From: Arenibacter arenosicollis
Lineage (GTDB): Bacteria > Bacteroidota > Bacteroidia > Flavobacteriales > Flavobacteriaceae
Assembly: GCF_014397245.1 (NCBI RefSeq)
Contig: NZ_JACLHY010000007.1
Location: 1-64,000 of the forward strand
Reading direction: 5' to 3'
Length of the DNA: 64,000 bases
Below the pieces are notes generated by a model. It saw only the letters and a list, made by a program, of their open reading frames with translations, searched no databases and was not told where the DNA came from. A program made the translations under genes and the position numbers. Numbering within the stretch: the first letter of the stretch is position 1; each line of letters opens with the position of its first letter. Below, piece by piece: positions 54,157-63,747 of the stretch.

Positions 54157-55350
54157 ATGTTTAGGAAAATGGGGCCAGGTGTTGTGGTAGCTGCAGCCTT
54201 TATTGGGCCAGGTACCGTTACGGTATGCACCTTTGCCGGGGTACAATTTGGATATACCTTGCTATGGGCCATGTTACTTTCCATAGTGGCTACGGTAGTC
54301 TTACAACAAATGGCGGCGAGATTGGGAATTGTTACCCAAAAAGGTCTGGCGCATGTCATAAAAGAAGAAATAGGTGTTGAATGGATAAAGATTTTAGTGC
54401 TAGGATTGATCTTATCCGCAATAGTTATAGGTAATGCCGCCTATGAAGGAGGCAATATTGGAGGTGCTTCTTTGGGACTTGTGGCCATATTTGGGCAAGA
54501 ATACCTTAGTTTCTACCCTTTTGCCATTGGTCTTGTTGCTTTTTTACTTTTGTTCTTTGGCAATTATAAATTATTGGAAAAGGTATTTGTAACCTTGGTA
54601 GTGATCATGAGCTTATCATTTATATTGACGGCCATAATTACAAAACCTGATATTTTAGCCATATTACAAGGTCTTTTTACCCCAAAAGTTCCAGAAGGAA
54701 GTATTCTGACCATCATCGCTTTGGTCGGCACTACCGTGGTACCTTATAATTTATTTTTGCATACTTCCCTAGTAAGTGAAAAATGGAAATCCACAGCTAA
54801 TTTAAAGGATGCGGAAAGAGATACCGTTTTATCCATCGTTTTGGGCGGTATGGTTTCAATGGCAGTAATGGTTACCGCAACTGCAATACCTTCCAAGGAA
54901 ATTAACAATATAATGGATATGGCTCAAGGCTTGGAACCACTTTATGGGAACAGTGCCAGATATTTTATGGGAATTGGATTATTTGCTGCCGGAACAACCT
55001 CTGCAATAACAGCCCCCTTGGCCGCCGCATATGTCGCCAATAGCTGTTTTGGATGGAATACCACTATGAAGGATATACGATTCAAGTTGGTTTGGATGGT
55101 AATCATATTGGTGGGTGTTCTATTTATGTCCATAGGAATAAAACCCTTGGAAATCATCAAATTTGCCCAAGTGACAAATGGTATGTTATTGCCAATTATC
55201 GCTGTTTTTTTACTATGGGTCGTAAACCGGAAAACAGTGATGCTGCAATATCGGAATACCTTGATTGAAAATATATTGGGAATTATCATCATTCTTTTAT
55301 CCGTAATATTGGGAGTAAAGAGTATACTAACTGTTTTTGAACTATTTTGA
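54157..55350 (+). CDS. Nramp-fold transporter lacking the metal-binding motifs (YcsG-like)
   Basis: A 397-residue membrane protein with about eleven helices and an Nramp-like sequence throughout (GPGVVVAAAFIGPGTVTVCT; FGYTLLWAMLLSIVATVVLQ; RLGIVTQKGLA; VVPYNLFLHTSLVSEKW). In metal-transporting Nramps helix 1 carries DPGN and helix 6 carries MPH. Here they read GPGT (residues 17-20) and VPY (195-197), so the metal-coordinating Asp, Asn, Met and the His are all absent. With pxpA starting at its stop codon, the context resembles the B. subtilis ycsF-ycsG-kip cluster. I infer transport of 5-oxoproline or another organic substrate rather than Mn/Fe. Confidence 0.85.
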   Translation: MFRKMGPGVVVAAAFIGPGTVTVCTFAGVQFGYTLLWAMLLSIVATVVLQQMAARLGIVTQKGLAHVIKEEIGVEWIKILVLGLILSAIVIGNAAYEGGNIGGASLGLVAIFGQEYLSFYPFAIGLVAFLLLFFGNYKLLEKVFVTLVVIMSLSFILTAIITKPDILAILQGLFTPKVPEGSILTIIALVGTTVVPYNLFLHTSLVSEKWKSTANLKDAERDTVLSIVLGGMVSMAVMVTATAIPSKEINNIMDMAQGLEPLYGNSARYFMGIGLFAAGTTSAITAPLAAAYVANSCFGWNTTMKDIRFKLVWMVIILVGVLFMSIGIKPLEIIKFAQVTNGMLLPIIAVFLLWVVNRKTVMLQYRNTLIENILGIIIILLSVILGVKSILTVFELF

Positions 55351-55355
55351 GTAGT

Positions 55356-56093
55356 ATGATCAATATCGATATAAATTGCGACCTAGGGGAGGGTATGGGC
55401 AATGAATCTCAAATAATGCCCCTTATATCTTCATGTAATATAGCCTGCGGCGGCCATGCCGGTGATAATGGGACCATGATGCGGGTTGCCCGTCTGGCCA
55501 AAGAACACCATGTCCTAATTGGGGCACATCCATCCTATCCTGATCGTGAAAATTTTGGAAGAATTTCGATCAATATTTCTGAAAAGGAATTGAAAAAAAA
55601 TATCCTTGCCCAAATAGGGAATTTAAATTTGGCACTGAAGTCCCTGGGAATGAGGTTAAACCATATAAAACCACATGGTGCTTTGTACAACGACATTGCC
55701 AAGGACAGGAAATTAGCCGCAGTCTTTTTAAATAGTATAGAGGAGTACAAAAAAGACGTTTATTTATATGTTCCCTATCGATCAAAAATAGAAGAGGAAG
55801 CTTTACAATTGGGATTTCGGGTAAAATATGAGGCCTTCGCCGATCGAAATTATAAGCCAGACCTCTCCCTGGTTTCCAGAAAGGAATCTGCGGCTTTGAT
55901 TCAAGATCCCAAAGCGGTTTTGAACCATATACTTCATATGGTGCAAAAGGGTGCCGTTTTAACCTTGTCCGGTAAGGCAGTAAAACTCAAGGCGGACACC
56001 TATTGTATTCACGGAGATTCTCCTGCAACATTACAAATATTAATGTATCTTTCACAACATTTACCAAAGAACCAAATCTTAATAAAGAAGTGA
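55356..56093 (+). CDS. pxpA: 5-oxoprolinase subunit A (LamB/YcsF family)
   Basis: 245 residues from ATG 55356 (MINIDINCDLGEGMG), which gives the family-typical N-terminus. A TTG at 55347 overlapping the transporter stop is possible. Motifs are ISSCNIACGGHAGD, VLIGAHPSYPDRENFGR, LNHIKPHGALYNDIAKD, EAFADRNYKPDLSLVSR and YCIHGDSPATLQIL, all diagnostic of PxpA. With PxpB and PxpC it hydrolyses 5-oxoproline to glutamate using ATP. It is downstream of the Nramp-like gene by 5 bases and overlaps pxpB. Confidence 0.95.
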   Translation: MINIDINCDLGEGMGNESQIMPLISSCNIACGGHAGDNGTMMRVARLAKEHHVLIGAHPSYPDRENFGRISINISEKELKKNILAQIGNLNLALKSLGMRLNHIKPHGALYNDIAKDRKLAAVFLNSIEEYKKDVYLYVPYRSKIEEEALQLGFRVKYEAFADRNYKPDLSLVSRKESAALIQDPKAVLNHILHMVQKGAVLTLSGKAVKLKADTYCIHGDSPATLQILMYLSQHLPKNQILIKK

Positions 56094-56827
56094 GCAATTT
56101 CAAAATATCGGTCAGGCAATTTGGGGTACATGCCATATTAGTTGAATGGCCCAATAAGGTGGATGAGTCCATATTGGATGAGATTCTTCAGTTTATTCAA
56201 TATTTAAAGAAAAATCAATTAAGTGAAAAGGAGTGGGAATTTGTTCCAGCTTATAATTCACTTACTTTGATTTGCAAAGATACTGTCCTAGATTTCGATT
56301 ATTTTAAACCAAAAATAAAAGAGTGGTATAGTTTAATAAAAAAGGTATCACATGCAACAAGGTATCTTTGGAGGTTACCGGTAAGTTACGATTTGGAATT
56401 TGGCTTGGATCTCCAGGAAATTTCAAGTCAATTGGGATTGGAAGTAAATCGTATAATAGAACTACATTCCAAGAGTATTTATACGGTCTATGGAATAGGT
56501 TTTTTACCTGGATTTATGTATTTGGGCGGAGTGCCTGAAGCTTTGGAAGTTCCACGTAAATCTACTCCAAGATCGAAGGTACCTGCAGGTTCTGTAGGTC
56601 TTGCGGGCAAACAAACTGGGATTTATCCCCAAGATTCACCGGGAGGATGGAATATTATTGGTAAATGTCCTATACCCATGTTTAACGTAAAGAACGAAAA
56701 TCCTTGTTTCGTTACCGTTGGTGATCAAATTCAATTTTATCCAATTTCGATGGCCGAATACCAATTGCACAAAATAGAAGCTGAGGTAGGGATATATAAC
56801 ATAGAAAAAATAGTGCTCAATGCTTAA
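56090..56827 (+). CDS. pxpB: 5-oxoprolinase subunit B (KipI/PxpB)
   Basis: 245 residues from GTG 56090, overlapping the pxpA stop (GTGA). An in-frame ATG at 56003 lies deep in pxpA and is rejected. The protein begins with VRQFGVHAILVEW and holds the allophanate-hydrolase subunit 1 motifs GFLPGFMYLGGVPEALEVPR, RSKVPAGSVGLAGKQTGIYP and SPGGWNIIGKCP. KipI of B. subtilis, its homologue, was first known as an inhibitor of the sporulation kinase KinA. Here the role in oxoprolinase is the simple reading. It overlaps pxpC by 8 bases. Confidence 0.94.
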   Translation: MSNFKISVRQFGVHAILVEWPNKVDESILDEILQFIQYLKKNQLSEKEWEFVPAYNSLTLICKDTVLDFDYFKPKIKEWYSLIKKVSHATRYLWRLPVSYDLEFGLDLQEISSQLGLEVNRIIELHSKSIYTVYGIGFLPGFMYLGGVPEALEVPRKSTPRSKVPAGSVGLAGKQTGIYPQDSPGGWNIIGKCPIPMFNVKNENPCFVTVGDQIQFYPISMAEYQLHKIEAEVGIYNIEKIVLNA

Positions 56828-57659
56828 CATTTTAAAATCGGGCTTTTTCACTACAGTACAGGATACTGGCAGATTTGGATATAGGGATAAAGGTGTTCCT
56901 GTGGCAGGGGTAATGGATTCCTTTTCTACATCCAAGGTAAATACATTGTTGGAAAACGATGAGAAATGCGCGGTTTTGGAAATAACCATGACGGGCCCCA
57001 AATTGGAATTTGAAGAAGATACCTATATTGTTTTAGGCGGTGCGGAAATGTCGGTCACCCTGAACGATATTGCCTTGGAGAACTACAAAGTTTATAAAGT
57101 AAAAAGTGGCGATATTTTAAGCTATGGAAAATTGGAAAAAGGTTTCCGGGCTTATTTGGGGATAAAGGATGGATTCAATACAGAGCTCGTATTGGGAAGT
57201 AGGTCCTTTTTTAAACCAATTACCAATAAAGATTCCATTAAAAAAATGCCCGATCTTCCCTATGCCACTTGCAAACAATTCAATCCAAAAATTTCCGAAC
57301 TTAAGGTAGATTCCGTATTGGATAAATCCGTTTTGGAGGTATACAAGGGGCCGGAATATAAACTTTTAACGGATAACCAATTAGGCAAATTGTTCTATCG
57401 GGAATTTTCCGTGGCCAACGAAAATAACCGTATGGCATATCAGTTAAATGAGACAATAGAAGAAAACAAAGTTTCCATGTTAACCTCGGCCACACTCCCA
57501 GGAACGGTACAATTGACTCCTTCTGGAAAATTAATAGTGTTAATGAAAGACGGACAAACTACCGGTGGCTATCCCAGAATTTTGCAGTTATCAGATATGG
57601 CCATGTCCATTTTAGCTCAAAAAAGATCCGGAGACCACATTAAGTTTAAATTAAAATAG
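56820..57659 (+). CDS. pxpC: 5-oxoprolinase subunit C (KipA/PxpC)
   Basis: A 279-residue biotin-dependent-carboxylase-like (allophanate hydrolase subunit 2) protein. Motifs are FTTVQDTGRFGYRDKGVPVAGVMDSFS, NDEKCAVLEITMTGPKLEF, VLGGAEMSVTLN and SATLPGTVQLTPSGKLIVLMKDGQTTGGYPRI. It joins PxpB to form the ATP-using half of 5-oxoprolinase. It is the last gene of the DUF2891-transporter-pxpABC operon and is followed by a strong terminator. It is slightly shorter than some homologues but has all core motifs. Confidence 0.94.
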   Translation: MLNILKSGFFTTVQDTGRFGYRDKGVPVAGVMDSFSTSKVNTLLENDEKCAVLEITMTGPKLEFEEDTYIVLGGAEMSVTLNDIALENYKVYKVKSGDILSYGKLEKGFRAYLGIKDGFNTELVLGSRSFFKPITNKDSIKKMPDLPYATCKQFNPKISELKVDSVLDKSVLEVYKGPEYKLLTDNQLGKLFYREFSVANENNRMAYQLNETIEENKVSMLTSATLPGTVQLTPSGKLIVLMKDGQTTGGYPRILQLSDMAMSILAQKRSGDHIKFKLK

Positions 57660-57794
57660 CCACTGCATATTTATTTCTTTGTGAATTAAATAATAATAAC
57701 TAATTTTACTGCAATGAAAATAAATGTAAACATAATCAATGTAGTCATTATTGTCCCATAAGGGGGATGATACGGATTTTCTATTGATTAAAAG

Positions 57795-57830
57795 AGCCTG
57801 TATCAGATATATTTGATACAGGCTTTTTTT
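57795..57830 (+). terminator. Terminator of the pxp operon
   Basis: agcctgtatca and tgatacaggct form an 11-bp perfect stem with an 8-base loop, followed by seven T. It ends the pxp transcript about 135 bases after pxpC. The rest of 57660-58084 holds the ilvD promoter and no gene. Confidence 0.93.
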
Positions 57831-58026
57831 ATGTTTTCATTGAATGAAATTGGGATTGGTGCTGTTTTCGAGTAAAAAACCATAGGTTTATACTCGAATA
57901 AAAACCTACTGAATATGATATGGTTTATGTATTTAAATATCTGATTATCAGTAATTTAAAATTAAATCAATATCATTGAATTTAAATCAAATTTTTATGT
58001 TAAAAACCAAAGGGTTTTTAAACTTT

Positions 58027-58034
58027 TATCTTTG
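58027..58034 (+). promoter_or_regulatory. -7 element of the ilvD operon promoter
   Basis: TATCTTTG fits TAnnTTTG exactly, 51 bases before the ilvD ATG. Directly upstream lies a short hairpin taaaaacc/ggttttta (58001-58020) that would overlap the spacer, a possible control site. I saw no leader peptide rich in Ile, Leu or Val. Confidence 0.6.
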
Positions 58035-58084
58035 AAAGTCGTAGTATATATAGTTTAGTATTAAAATTGAAAGAATAGAGATTA

Positions 58085-59761
58085 ATGGAATTAAATAAAT
58101 TTAGTAAAAACGTTACCCAGGACCCTACGCAACCGGCTGCTCAAGCCATGTTATATGCCATTGGTTTGGATGAAGAGGATTTAAAAAAACCTTTGATCGG
58201 AATAGGTAGTACAGGTTATGAGGGGAATCCTTGTAATATGCACTTAAATGATTTGGCCCAGGAAGTAAAACTGGGGACAGAAAAAGGCGGCTTGGTCGGG
58301 CTTGTGTTCAATACTATCGGAGTAAGTGATGGTATTTCCATGGGGACTTACGGTATGCGTTATTCATTACCTTCTAGAGATATCATTGCAGATTCCATGG
58401 AAACCGTGGTACAAGCTATGAACTACGATGGTCTTGTTACAGTTGTGGGATGTGATAAGAATATGCCGGGAGCGCTTATGGCCATGATTAGATTAAACAG
58501 ACCTTCTGTTTTGGTGTATGGTGGTACCATTGCCTCTGGGTGTTTTAAAGATAAGAAGTTGGATATCGTTTCTGCCTTCGAAGCATGGGGCGAAAAGGTT
58601 GCCGGGACCATGAACGAAGCAGATTTTAAAGGTGTGATTCAAAATGCTTGTCCAGGAGCTGGGGCTTGTGGTGGTATGTACACCGCGAATACCATGGCTT
58701 CGGCAATAGAAGCTTTGGGTATGGCTTTGCCATACAATTCTTCCAACCCTGCCATTGGCAAAGAAAAGAAACAGGATGCAATAAGTGCTGGTTTTGCATT
58801 AAGACATTTATTGGAAAATGATATTAAGCCTAGCGACATCATTACCAGAAAATCCTTTGAGAATGCTGTGCGTTTGCTAACCCTTTTAGGAGGATCCACC
58901 AACGCAGTGCTTCACTTCTTGGCCATAGCGAAAGCTGCAGATGTTGAATTTACATTGGATGACTTTCAAAGAATTAGTGATACAACTCCATTTTTGGCGG
59001 ATTTAAAACCTAGCGGCAAATACTTAATGGAAGATCTACATCGTGTAGGTGGTACTCCAGCGGTTATGAAGTTTATGCTGGAAAACGGAATGTTGCATGG
59101 CGATTGTTTAACCATAACCGGAAAAACCGTTGCCGAAAATCTTGCGGACGTTCCAAGTTTAAAAGAAGGACAGGAAATAATTAAGCCATTGAACGCGCCT
59201 ATCAAGGCGTCAGGACACTTAAGAATATTGTACGGAAATCTTGCTGAAGAGGGAGCCGTTGCGAAAATTACAGGTAAAGAAGGATTACATTTTAGTGGTC
59301 CTGCCAAAGTTTTTGACGATGAATTTTTGGCCAATGCCGGTATCGGAAAAGGATTGGTTAAAAAGGGAGATGTAGTGGTTATACGTTATGAAGGCCCTAA
59401 AGGTGGTCCAGGGATGCCCGAAATGTTGAAGCCCACCGCTGCCATAATGGGTGCTGGTCTTGGTAAAGATGTTGCCTTAATTACAGATGGCCGTTTTTCA
59501 GGGGGTACACACGGTTTTGTTGTGGGACATGTATGCCCAGAAGCTCAGGATGGTGGTACAATAGCCTTGTTAAAAGATGGGGATATAATTACCATTGATG
59601 CTGAAAAAAATAGTATTTCGGTGGCTTTGTCCGAGGAAGAGATCAAGACTCGTAGGGCTAATTGGGTACAACCTCCTTTAAAAGTTAAAAAAGGTACTTT
59701 ATATAAATACGCAAGAACCGTTTCCTCGGCCTCACAAGGTTGTGTTACCGACGAAATTTAA
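58085..59761 (+). CDS. ilvD: Dihydroxy-acid dehydratase
   Basis: A 558-residue iron-sulfur enzyme of valine and isoleucine synthesis. Cluster cysteines lie in [27 protein letters not shown] and [34 protein letters not shown] and the C-terminal [24 protein letters not shown] are family signatures. It dehydrates 2,3-dihydroxy-isovalerate and -methylvalerate to the keto acids in the cytoplasm. It leads ilvD-ilvB-ilvN-ilvC-ilvA, and the length is standard. Confidence 0.97.
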   Translation: MELNKFSKNVTQDPTQPAAQAMLYAIGLDEEDLKKPLIGIGSTGYEGNPCNMHLNDLAQEVKLGTEKGGLVGLVFNTIGVSDGISMGTYGMRYSLPSRDIIADSMETVVQAMNYDGLVTVVGCDKNMPGALMAMIRLNRPSVLVYGGTIASGCFKDKKLDIVSAFEAWGEKVAGTMNEADFKGVIQNACPGAGACGGMYTANTMASAIEALGMALPYNSSNPAIGKEKKQDAISAGFALRHLLENDIKPSDIITRKSFENAVRLLTLLGGSTNAVLHFLAIAKAADVEFTLDDFQRISDTTPFLADLKPSGKYLMEDLHRVGGTPAVMKFMLENGMLHGDCLTITGKTVAENLADVPSLKEGQEIIKPLNAPIKASGHLRILYGNLAEEGAVAKITGKEGLHFSGPAKVFDDEFLANAGIGKGLVKKGDVVVIRYEGPKGGPGMPEMLKPTAAIMGAGLGKDVALITDGRFSGGTHGFVVGHVCPEAQDGGTIALLKDGDIITIDAEKNSISVALSEEEIKTRRANWVQPPLKVKKGTLYKYARTVSSASQGCVTDEI

Positions 59762-59837
59762 GATAAGGGAGATAATTTCCCCAAAAAAAATAATTAAAGT
59801 TTTATACCAAGTATGTTAACCGATTAGGTCTACAATT

Positions 59838-61571
59838 ATGGAAACATTGAAAAAGGAAAAAGCAGCGTCAACAAAGCAGAGCACTATGAGGATCACTGGT
59901 GCAGAGGCTATCATCCATTGCCTATTGGCCGAGGGTGTAGATTTAATTTATGGTTATCCTGGAGGGGCAATTATGCCTCTGTATGATGAATTGTATAAAT
60001 TTCAACATAAACTTACGCATATATTAACAAGGCACGAGCAGGGCGCTACCCATGCAGCGCAAGGGTACGCTAGGGTAACCGGAAAAGTAGGTGTTGCCGT
60101 GGCCACTTCAGGTCCTGGCGCCACCAACTTGATTACCGGCATAGCAGATGCCCAGATAGATTCGACTCCAATGGTCTGTATTACAGGTCAGGTAGCAAGA
60201 CATTTGCTGGGTTCAGACGCGTTTCAGGAAACTGATATTATTGGAATTTCCACTCCTGTAACCAAATGGAACTGTCAAGTGACCAAGGCCTCTGAAATTC
60301 CAGAGGTATTGGCAAAGGCTTTCTATATTGCAAAATCCGGTAGACCTGGACCAGTATTGGTGGATATAACCAAAAATGCCCAAATTGATGAGTTCGATTT
60401 TTCATATGAACATTGCAAAGGGGTTCGGAGTTACAATCCATACCCTAAACCAAACCCAAAAGCTATTGAGGAGGCAGCCAATTTAATCAATGCGGCCAAA
60501 AAGCCTTTTATCGTTTTTGGACAAGGTGTAATTTTAGGGGAAGCAGAAGAACAACTTAAAAGCTTGGTAGAGAAAGCAGGTATTCCTGCTGCTTGGACAG
60601 TACTTGGACTTTCGGCAATGGATACGGACCATCCCTTAAATGTAGGAATGGTGGGAATGCACGGCAATTACGGACCTAATTTATTGACGAATGAATGCGA
60701 TGTGCTTATTGCCATTGGCATGCGCTTTGACGATAGGGTTACCGGAAGTTTGGACACCTATGCCAAACAGGCAAAAATTATCCATTTCGACATAGACCCA
60801 GCTGAAATAAACAAAAACGTGAAAGCCGATGTTGCGGTCTTGGGCGATTCCAAAGTAACCTTGGATTTGCTATTGCCTTTGATCAAAACCAATAAGCATG
60901 AATCCTGGCACAATGAGTTTAAGGAAAAATATAAGATAGAATTTGATCAGATCATTAAAAATGATGTTTATCCTACTAAGGATAAACTCACCATGGCGGA
61001 AGTTATTGAGGAAATCAATATAGCCAGTGGTCATAAGGCAATTATAGTATCGGATGTTGGTCAGCACCAAATGATAGCATGTAGATATGCCAAATTTAAA
61101 CAGACCAAAAGTAATGTTACCTCCGGTGGATTGGGAACTATGGGGTTTGCTTTACCAGCAGCAATAGGAGCCAAAATGGGGGCCATGGATAGGGAAGTAG
61201 TGGCCATTATTGGTGATGGTGGATATCAAATGACGATTCAGGAGTTGGGAACTATCTTTCAAAACAAGACCCCTGTTAAGATCGTGGTACTAAACAATGA
61301 TCATTTGGGAATGGTACGCCAGTGGCAGGAACTATTCTTTGAAAGTAGATATGCATCAACGGTAATGGTAAATCCGGACTTTGTGAAAATTGCTGAAGGT
61401 TATCATATAGAATCTAAGCGCATTAGCGAGAGAAAGGATTTAAAGTCGACCATTAAGGAAATGTTGGCTTCCAAAGATGCTTACTTTTTGGAAGTTAAAG
61501 TTGAAAAGGAAGATAATGTTTTTCCAATGATTCCTTCAGGAGCATCGGTATCGGATATACGTCTTAAATAA
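59838..61571 (+). CDS. ilvB: Acetolactate synthase large subunit
   Basis: A 577-residue ThDP enzyme. YGYPGGAIMPLYDEL and the catalytic Glu in RHEQGATHAAQGYARVTGK are present, with TSGPGATNLITGIADAQID. FAD-contact and middle domains follow, and the ThDP motif is IIGDGGYQMTIQELGTIF...NNDHLGMVRQWQELFF. It joins two pyruvates, or pyruvate and 2-oxobutyrate, as the first step of branched-chain amino acid synthesis. The gap after ilvD is 76 bases and ilvN follows after 61 bases. Confidence 0.97.
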   Translation: METLKKEKAASTKQSTMRITGAEAIIHCLLAEGVDLIYGYPGGAIMPLYDELYKFQHKLTHILTRHEQGATHAAQGYARVTGKVGVAVATSGPGATNLITGIADAQIDSTPMVCITGQVARHLLGSDAFQETDIIGISTPVTKWNCQVTKASEIPEVLAKAFYIAKSGRPGPVLVDITKNAQIDEFDFSYEHCKGVRSYNPYPKPNPKAIEEAANLINAAKKPFIVFGQGVILGEAEEQLKSLVEKAGIPAAWTVLGLSAMDTDHPLNVGMVGMHGNYGPNLLTNECDVLIAIGMRFDDRVTGSLDTYAKQAKIIHFDIDPAEINKNVKADVAVLGDSKVTLDLLLPLIKTNKHESWHNEFKEKYKIEFDQIIKNDVYPTKDKLTMAEVIEEINIASGHKAIIVSDVGQHQMIACRYAKFKQTKSNVTSGGLGTMGFALPAAIGAKMGAMDREVVAIIGDGGYQMTIQELGTIFQNKTPVKIVVLNNDHLGMVRQWQELFFESRYASTVMVNPDFVKIAEGYHIESKRISERKDLKSTIKEMLASKDAYFLEVKVEKEDNVFPMIPSGASVSDIRLK

Positions 61572-61632
61572 AATAAATATTAATTAAAATTGCCCATAAC
61601 CTTATATTTAGATTAAGGATTGGGATGAGGAG

Positions 61633-62157
61633 ATGGAAAAAAAATGGTTTACAATTTCAGTATACTCCGAGAATAGCGTTGGGTTACTGAACAGAATATC
61701 AGGAATATTCTTAAAGCGACATATAAACATAGAGAGTTTAAATGTTTCAAAATCGGAAATAGAACACGTGTCCAAATTCACGATTGTTGTGTACACCACA
61801 GAAGATTGGGTCCGCAATATTGTTGGACAGGTCGAAAAACAAATTGAGGTCATTAAGGCCTTCTACCATACCGATGAAGAAACCATTTATCAGGAATCGG
61901 CTTTATTTAAAGTGGCTTCCACTTTATTGTTCGATGAACGAAATATTCAAAATATCATTAAGGACAGTAACTCCCAAATTGTTACTGTGTCCAGAGATTT
62001 CTTTGTTTTGGCAAAAAGTGGCAGAAGAAATGAAATAGATGATATGTACCAACAATTGAAACCCTATGGCATTATGCAATTTGTACGCTCTGGGCGGATA
62101 GCGGTTACTAAATCGGAAATGAAAATTTCATCATTATTAAAAGAGTTTAATCAATAA
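61633..62157 (+). CDS. ilvN: Acetolactate synthase small (regulatory) subunit
   Basis: A 174-residue regulatory subunit. The N-terminal ACT domain reads WFTISVYSENSVGLLNRISGIFLKRHINIESLNVSKSE, and the C-terminal domain has ALFKVASTLL, GRRNEIDDMYQQLKPYGIMQFVRSGRIAVTK. It binds valine for feedback inhibition and activates IlvB. It lies in operon order between ilvB and ilvC and has normal length. Confidence 0.95.
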   Translation: MEKKWFTISVYSENSVGLLNRISGIFLKRHINIESLNVSKSEIEHVSKFTIVVYTTEDWVRNIVGQVEKQIEVIKAFYHTDEETIYQESALFKVASTLLFDERNIQNIIKDSNSQIVTVSRDFFVLAKSGRRNEIDDMYQQLKPYGIMQFVRSGRIAVTKSEMKISSLLKEFNQ

Positions 62158-62203
62158 ATAATTAACCCCGAAGCTAATCGGGATTTAAAATCCAGTTTAA
62201 AAA

Positions 62204-63679
62204 ATGGCAAATTACTTTAATACACTATCATTAAGAGAACAACTTACCCAATTGGGAAAATGTAGGTTTATGGAATCTACTGAATTTTCTGATGGTGTAT
62301 CCGCTTTAAAAGGGAAAAAAATTGTAATCGTAGGTTGTGGTGCCCAAGGTCTTAACCAAGGTCTTAATATGCGCGATTCCGGATTGGATATTTCATATGC
62401 CCTTAGGGACGCAGCTATAAAAGAAAAAAGACAGTCTTTTATAAACGCTAGTGAAAATGGTTTTAAGGTAGGAACTTATGAGGAACTTATTCCATCTGCC
62501 GATGTAGTCATCAATTTAACTCCGGACAAGCAACATACAAGTGTTGTTTCTGCCGTAATGCCATTAATGAAAAAAGGAGCTACATTGTCCTACTCGCACG
62601 GTTTTAATATTGTAGAGGAAGGAATGCAGATCCGTGAGGATTTAACAGTTATTATGGTGGCACCTAAATGCCCAGGTTCTGAAGTACGTGAAGAATACAA
62701 AAGAGGTTTTGGAGTACCTACATTAATAGCAGTACACCCTAATAACGACCCAGAAGATAAAGGATTGGCCCAAGCTAAAGCTTATGCCGTAGCCACTGGA
62801 GGTCATAAGGCCGGTGTTTTGGAGTCTTCTTTCGTTGCGGAAGTAAAATCCGACCTAATGGGAGAACAGACCATTCTTTGTGGTTTGTTGCAAACTGGTT
62901 CTATCCTTTGTTTTGATAAAATGATTGAAAAAGGAATAGATAAAGGATATGCTTCCAAGCTTATTCAGTACGGATGGGAAACAGTTACAGAAGGTCTAAA
63001 ATATGGAGGTATTACCCACATGATGGATCGTTTATCCAATCCTGCAAAAATTAAAGCTTTTGAACTTTCAGAAGAATTAAAGGATATTATGCGTCCACTT
63101 TTCCACAAACATATGGACGATATCATGAGTGGTCATTTTTCCAAAACTATGATGGAAGACTGGGCCAATGATGATAAAAACCTATTGACTTGGAGAGCTG
63201 CAACAGGAGAAACTGCATTCGAAAAAACTCCCGCTGGATCTGATAAAATTTCTGAACAAGAATTTTATGACCATGGTGTATTAATGGTGGCAATGGTTAG
63301 AGCAGGTGTTGAATTGGCTTTTGAAGCCATGACAGAATCTGGAATTATCGCCGAGTCTGCCTACTACGAATCACTTCATGAAACTCCGTTGATAGCAAAC
63401 ACAATAGCTAGAAAAAAATTGTTCGAAATGAATAGGGTAATATCTGATACAGCGGAATACGGTTGTTATTTGTTTGATCACGCTTGTAAGCCATTATTGG
63501 CCGATTTCATGAAAACCGTAGACACCGATGTAATTGGAAAACATTTTGCCGATCAAAAACATTTAAGTGTTGATAACGCAAAACTAATTGCTGTTAATAA
63601 AGCTTTACGCGAACATCCTGTTGAGATAGTAGGTGCAAGATTGCGTGCTTCCATGACCGCGATGAAACCTATAGTATAA
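62204..63679 (+). CDS. ilvC: Ketol-acid reductoisomerase, class II (long form)
   Basis: 491 residues, the length of the long class II enzymes such as E. coli IlvC rather than the roughly 330-residue class I form. The NADPH site is [22 protein letters not shown] with [15 protein letters not shown]. Two knotted C-terminal domains follow ([47 protein letters not shown]). It isomerises and reduces acetolactate with Mg2+ and NADPH. It ends 68 bases before ilvA with a hairpin between them. Confidence 0.97.
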   Translation: MANYFNTLSLREQLTQLGKCRFMESTEFSDGVSALKGKKIVIVGCGAQGLNQGLNMRDSGLDISYALRDAAIKEKRQSFINASENGFKVGTYEELIPSADVVINLTPDKQHTSVVSAVMPLMKKGATLSYSHGFNIVEEGMQIREDLTVIMVAPKCPGSEVREEYKRGFGVPTLIAVHPNNDPEDKGLAQAKAYAVATGGHKAGVLESSFVAEVKSDLMGEQTILCGLLQTGSILCFDKMIEKGIDKGYASKLIQYGWETVTEGLKYGGITHMMDRLSNPAKIKAFELSEELKDIMRPLFHKHMDDIMSGHFSKTMMEDWANDDKNLLTWRAATGETAFEKTPAGSDKISEQEFYDHGVLMVAMVRAGVELAFEAMTESGIIAESAYYESLHETPLIANTIARKKLFEMNRVISDTAEYGCYLFDHACKPLLADFMKTVDTDVIGKHFADQKHLSVDNAKLIAVNKALREHPVEIVGARLRASMTAMKPIV

Positions 63680-63697
63680 TTAAGCATTACTAATTTG

Positions 63698-63735
63698 AAG
63701 ACCTGCCAAGTTTAAATAACTCGGCAGGTCTTTGT
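63698..63735 (+). terminator. Hairpin between ilvC and ilvA
   Basis: aagacctgcc and ggcaggtctt form a 10-bp stem, extended inwards by agtt/aact with mismatches, and followed by TTTGTTT. It is placed 13 bases before the ilvA ATG and could end or attenuate transcription inside the operon. Confidence 0.8.
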
Positions 63736-63747
63736 TTATAAATACAT

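Noticed and set aside
57660-58084. Leader-peptide attenuator or T-box before ilvD
   Set aside because: No short frame rich in Ile/Val/Leu and no T-box-like conserved boxes seen. The strong hairpin at 57795 precedes the ilvD promoter and serves the pxp operon.
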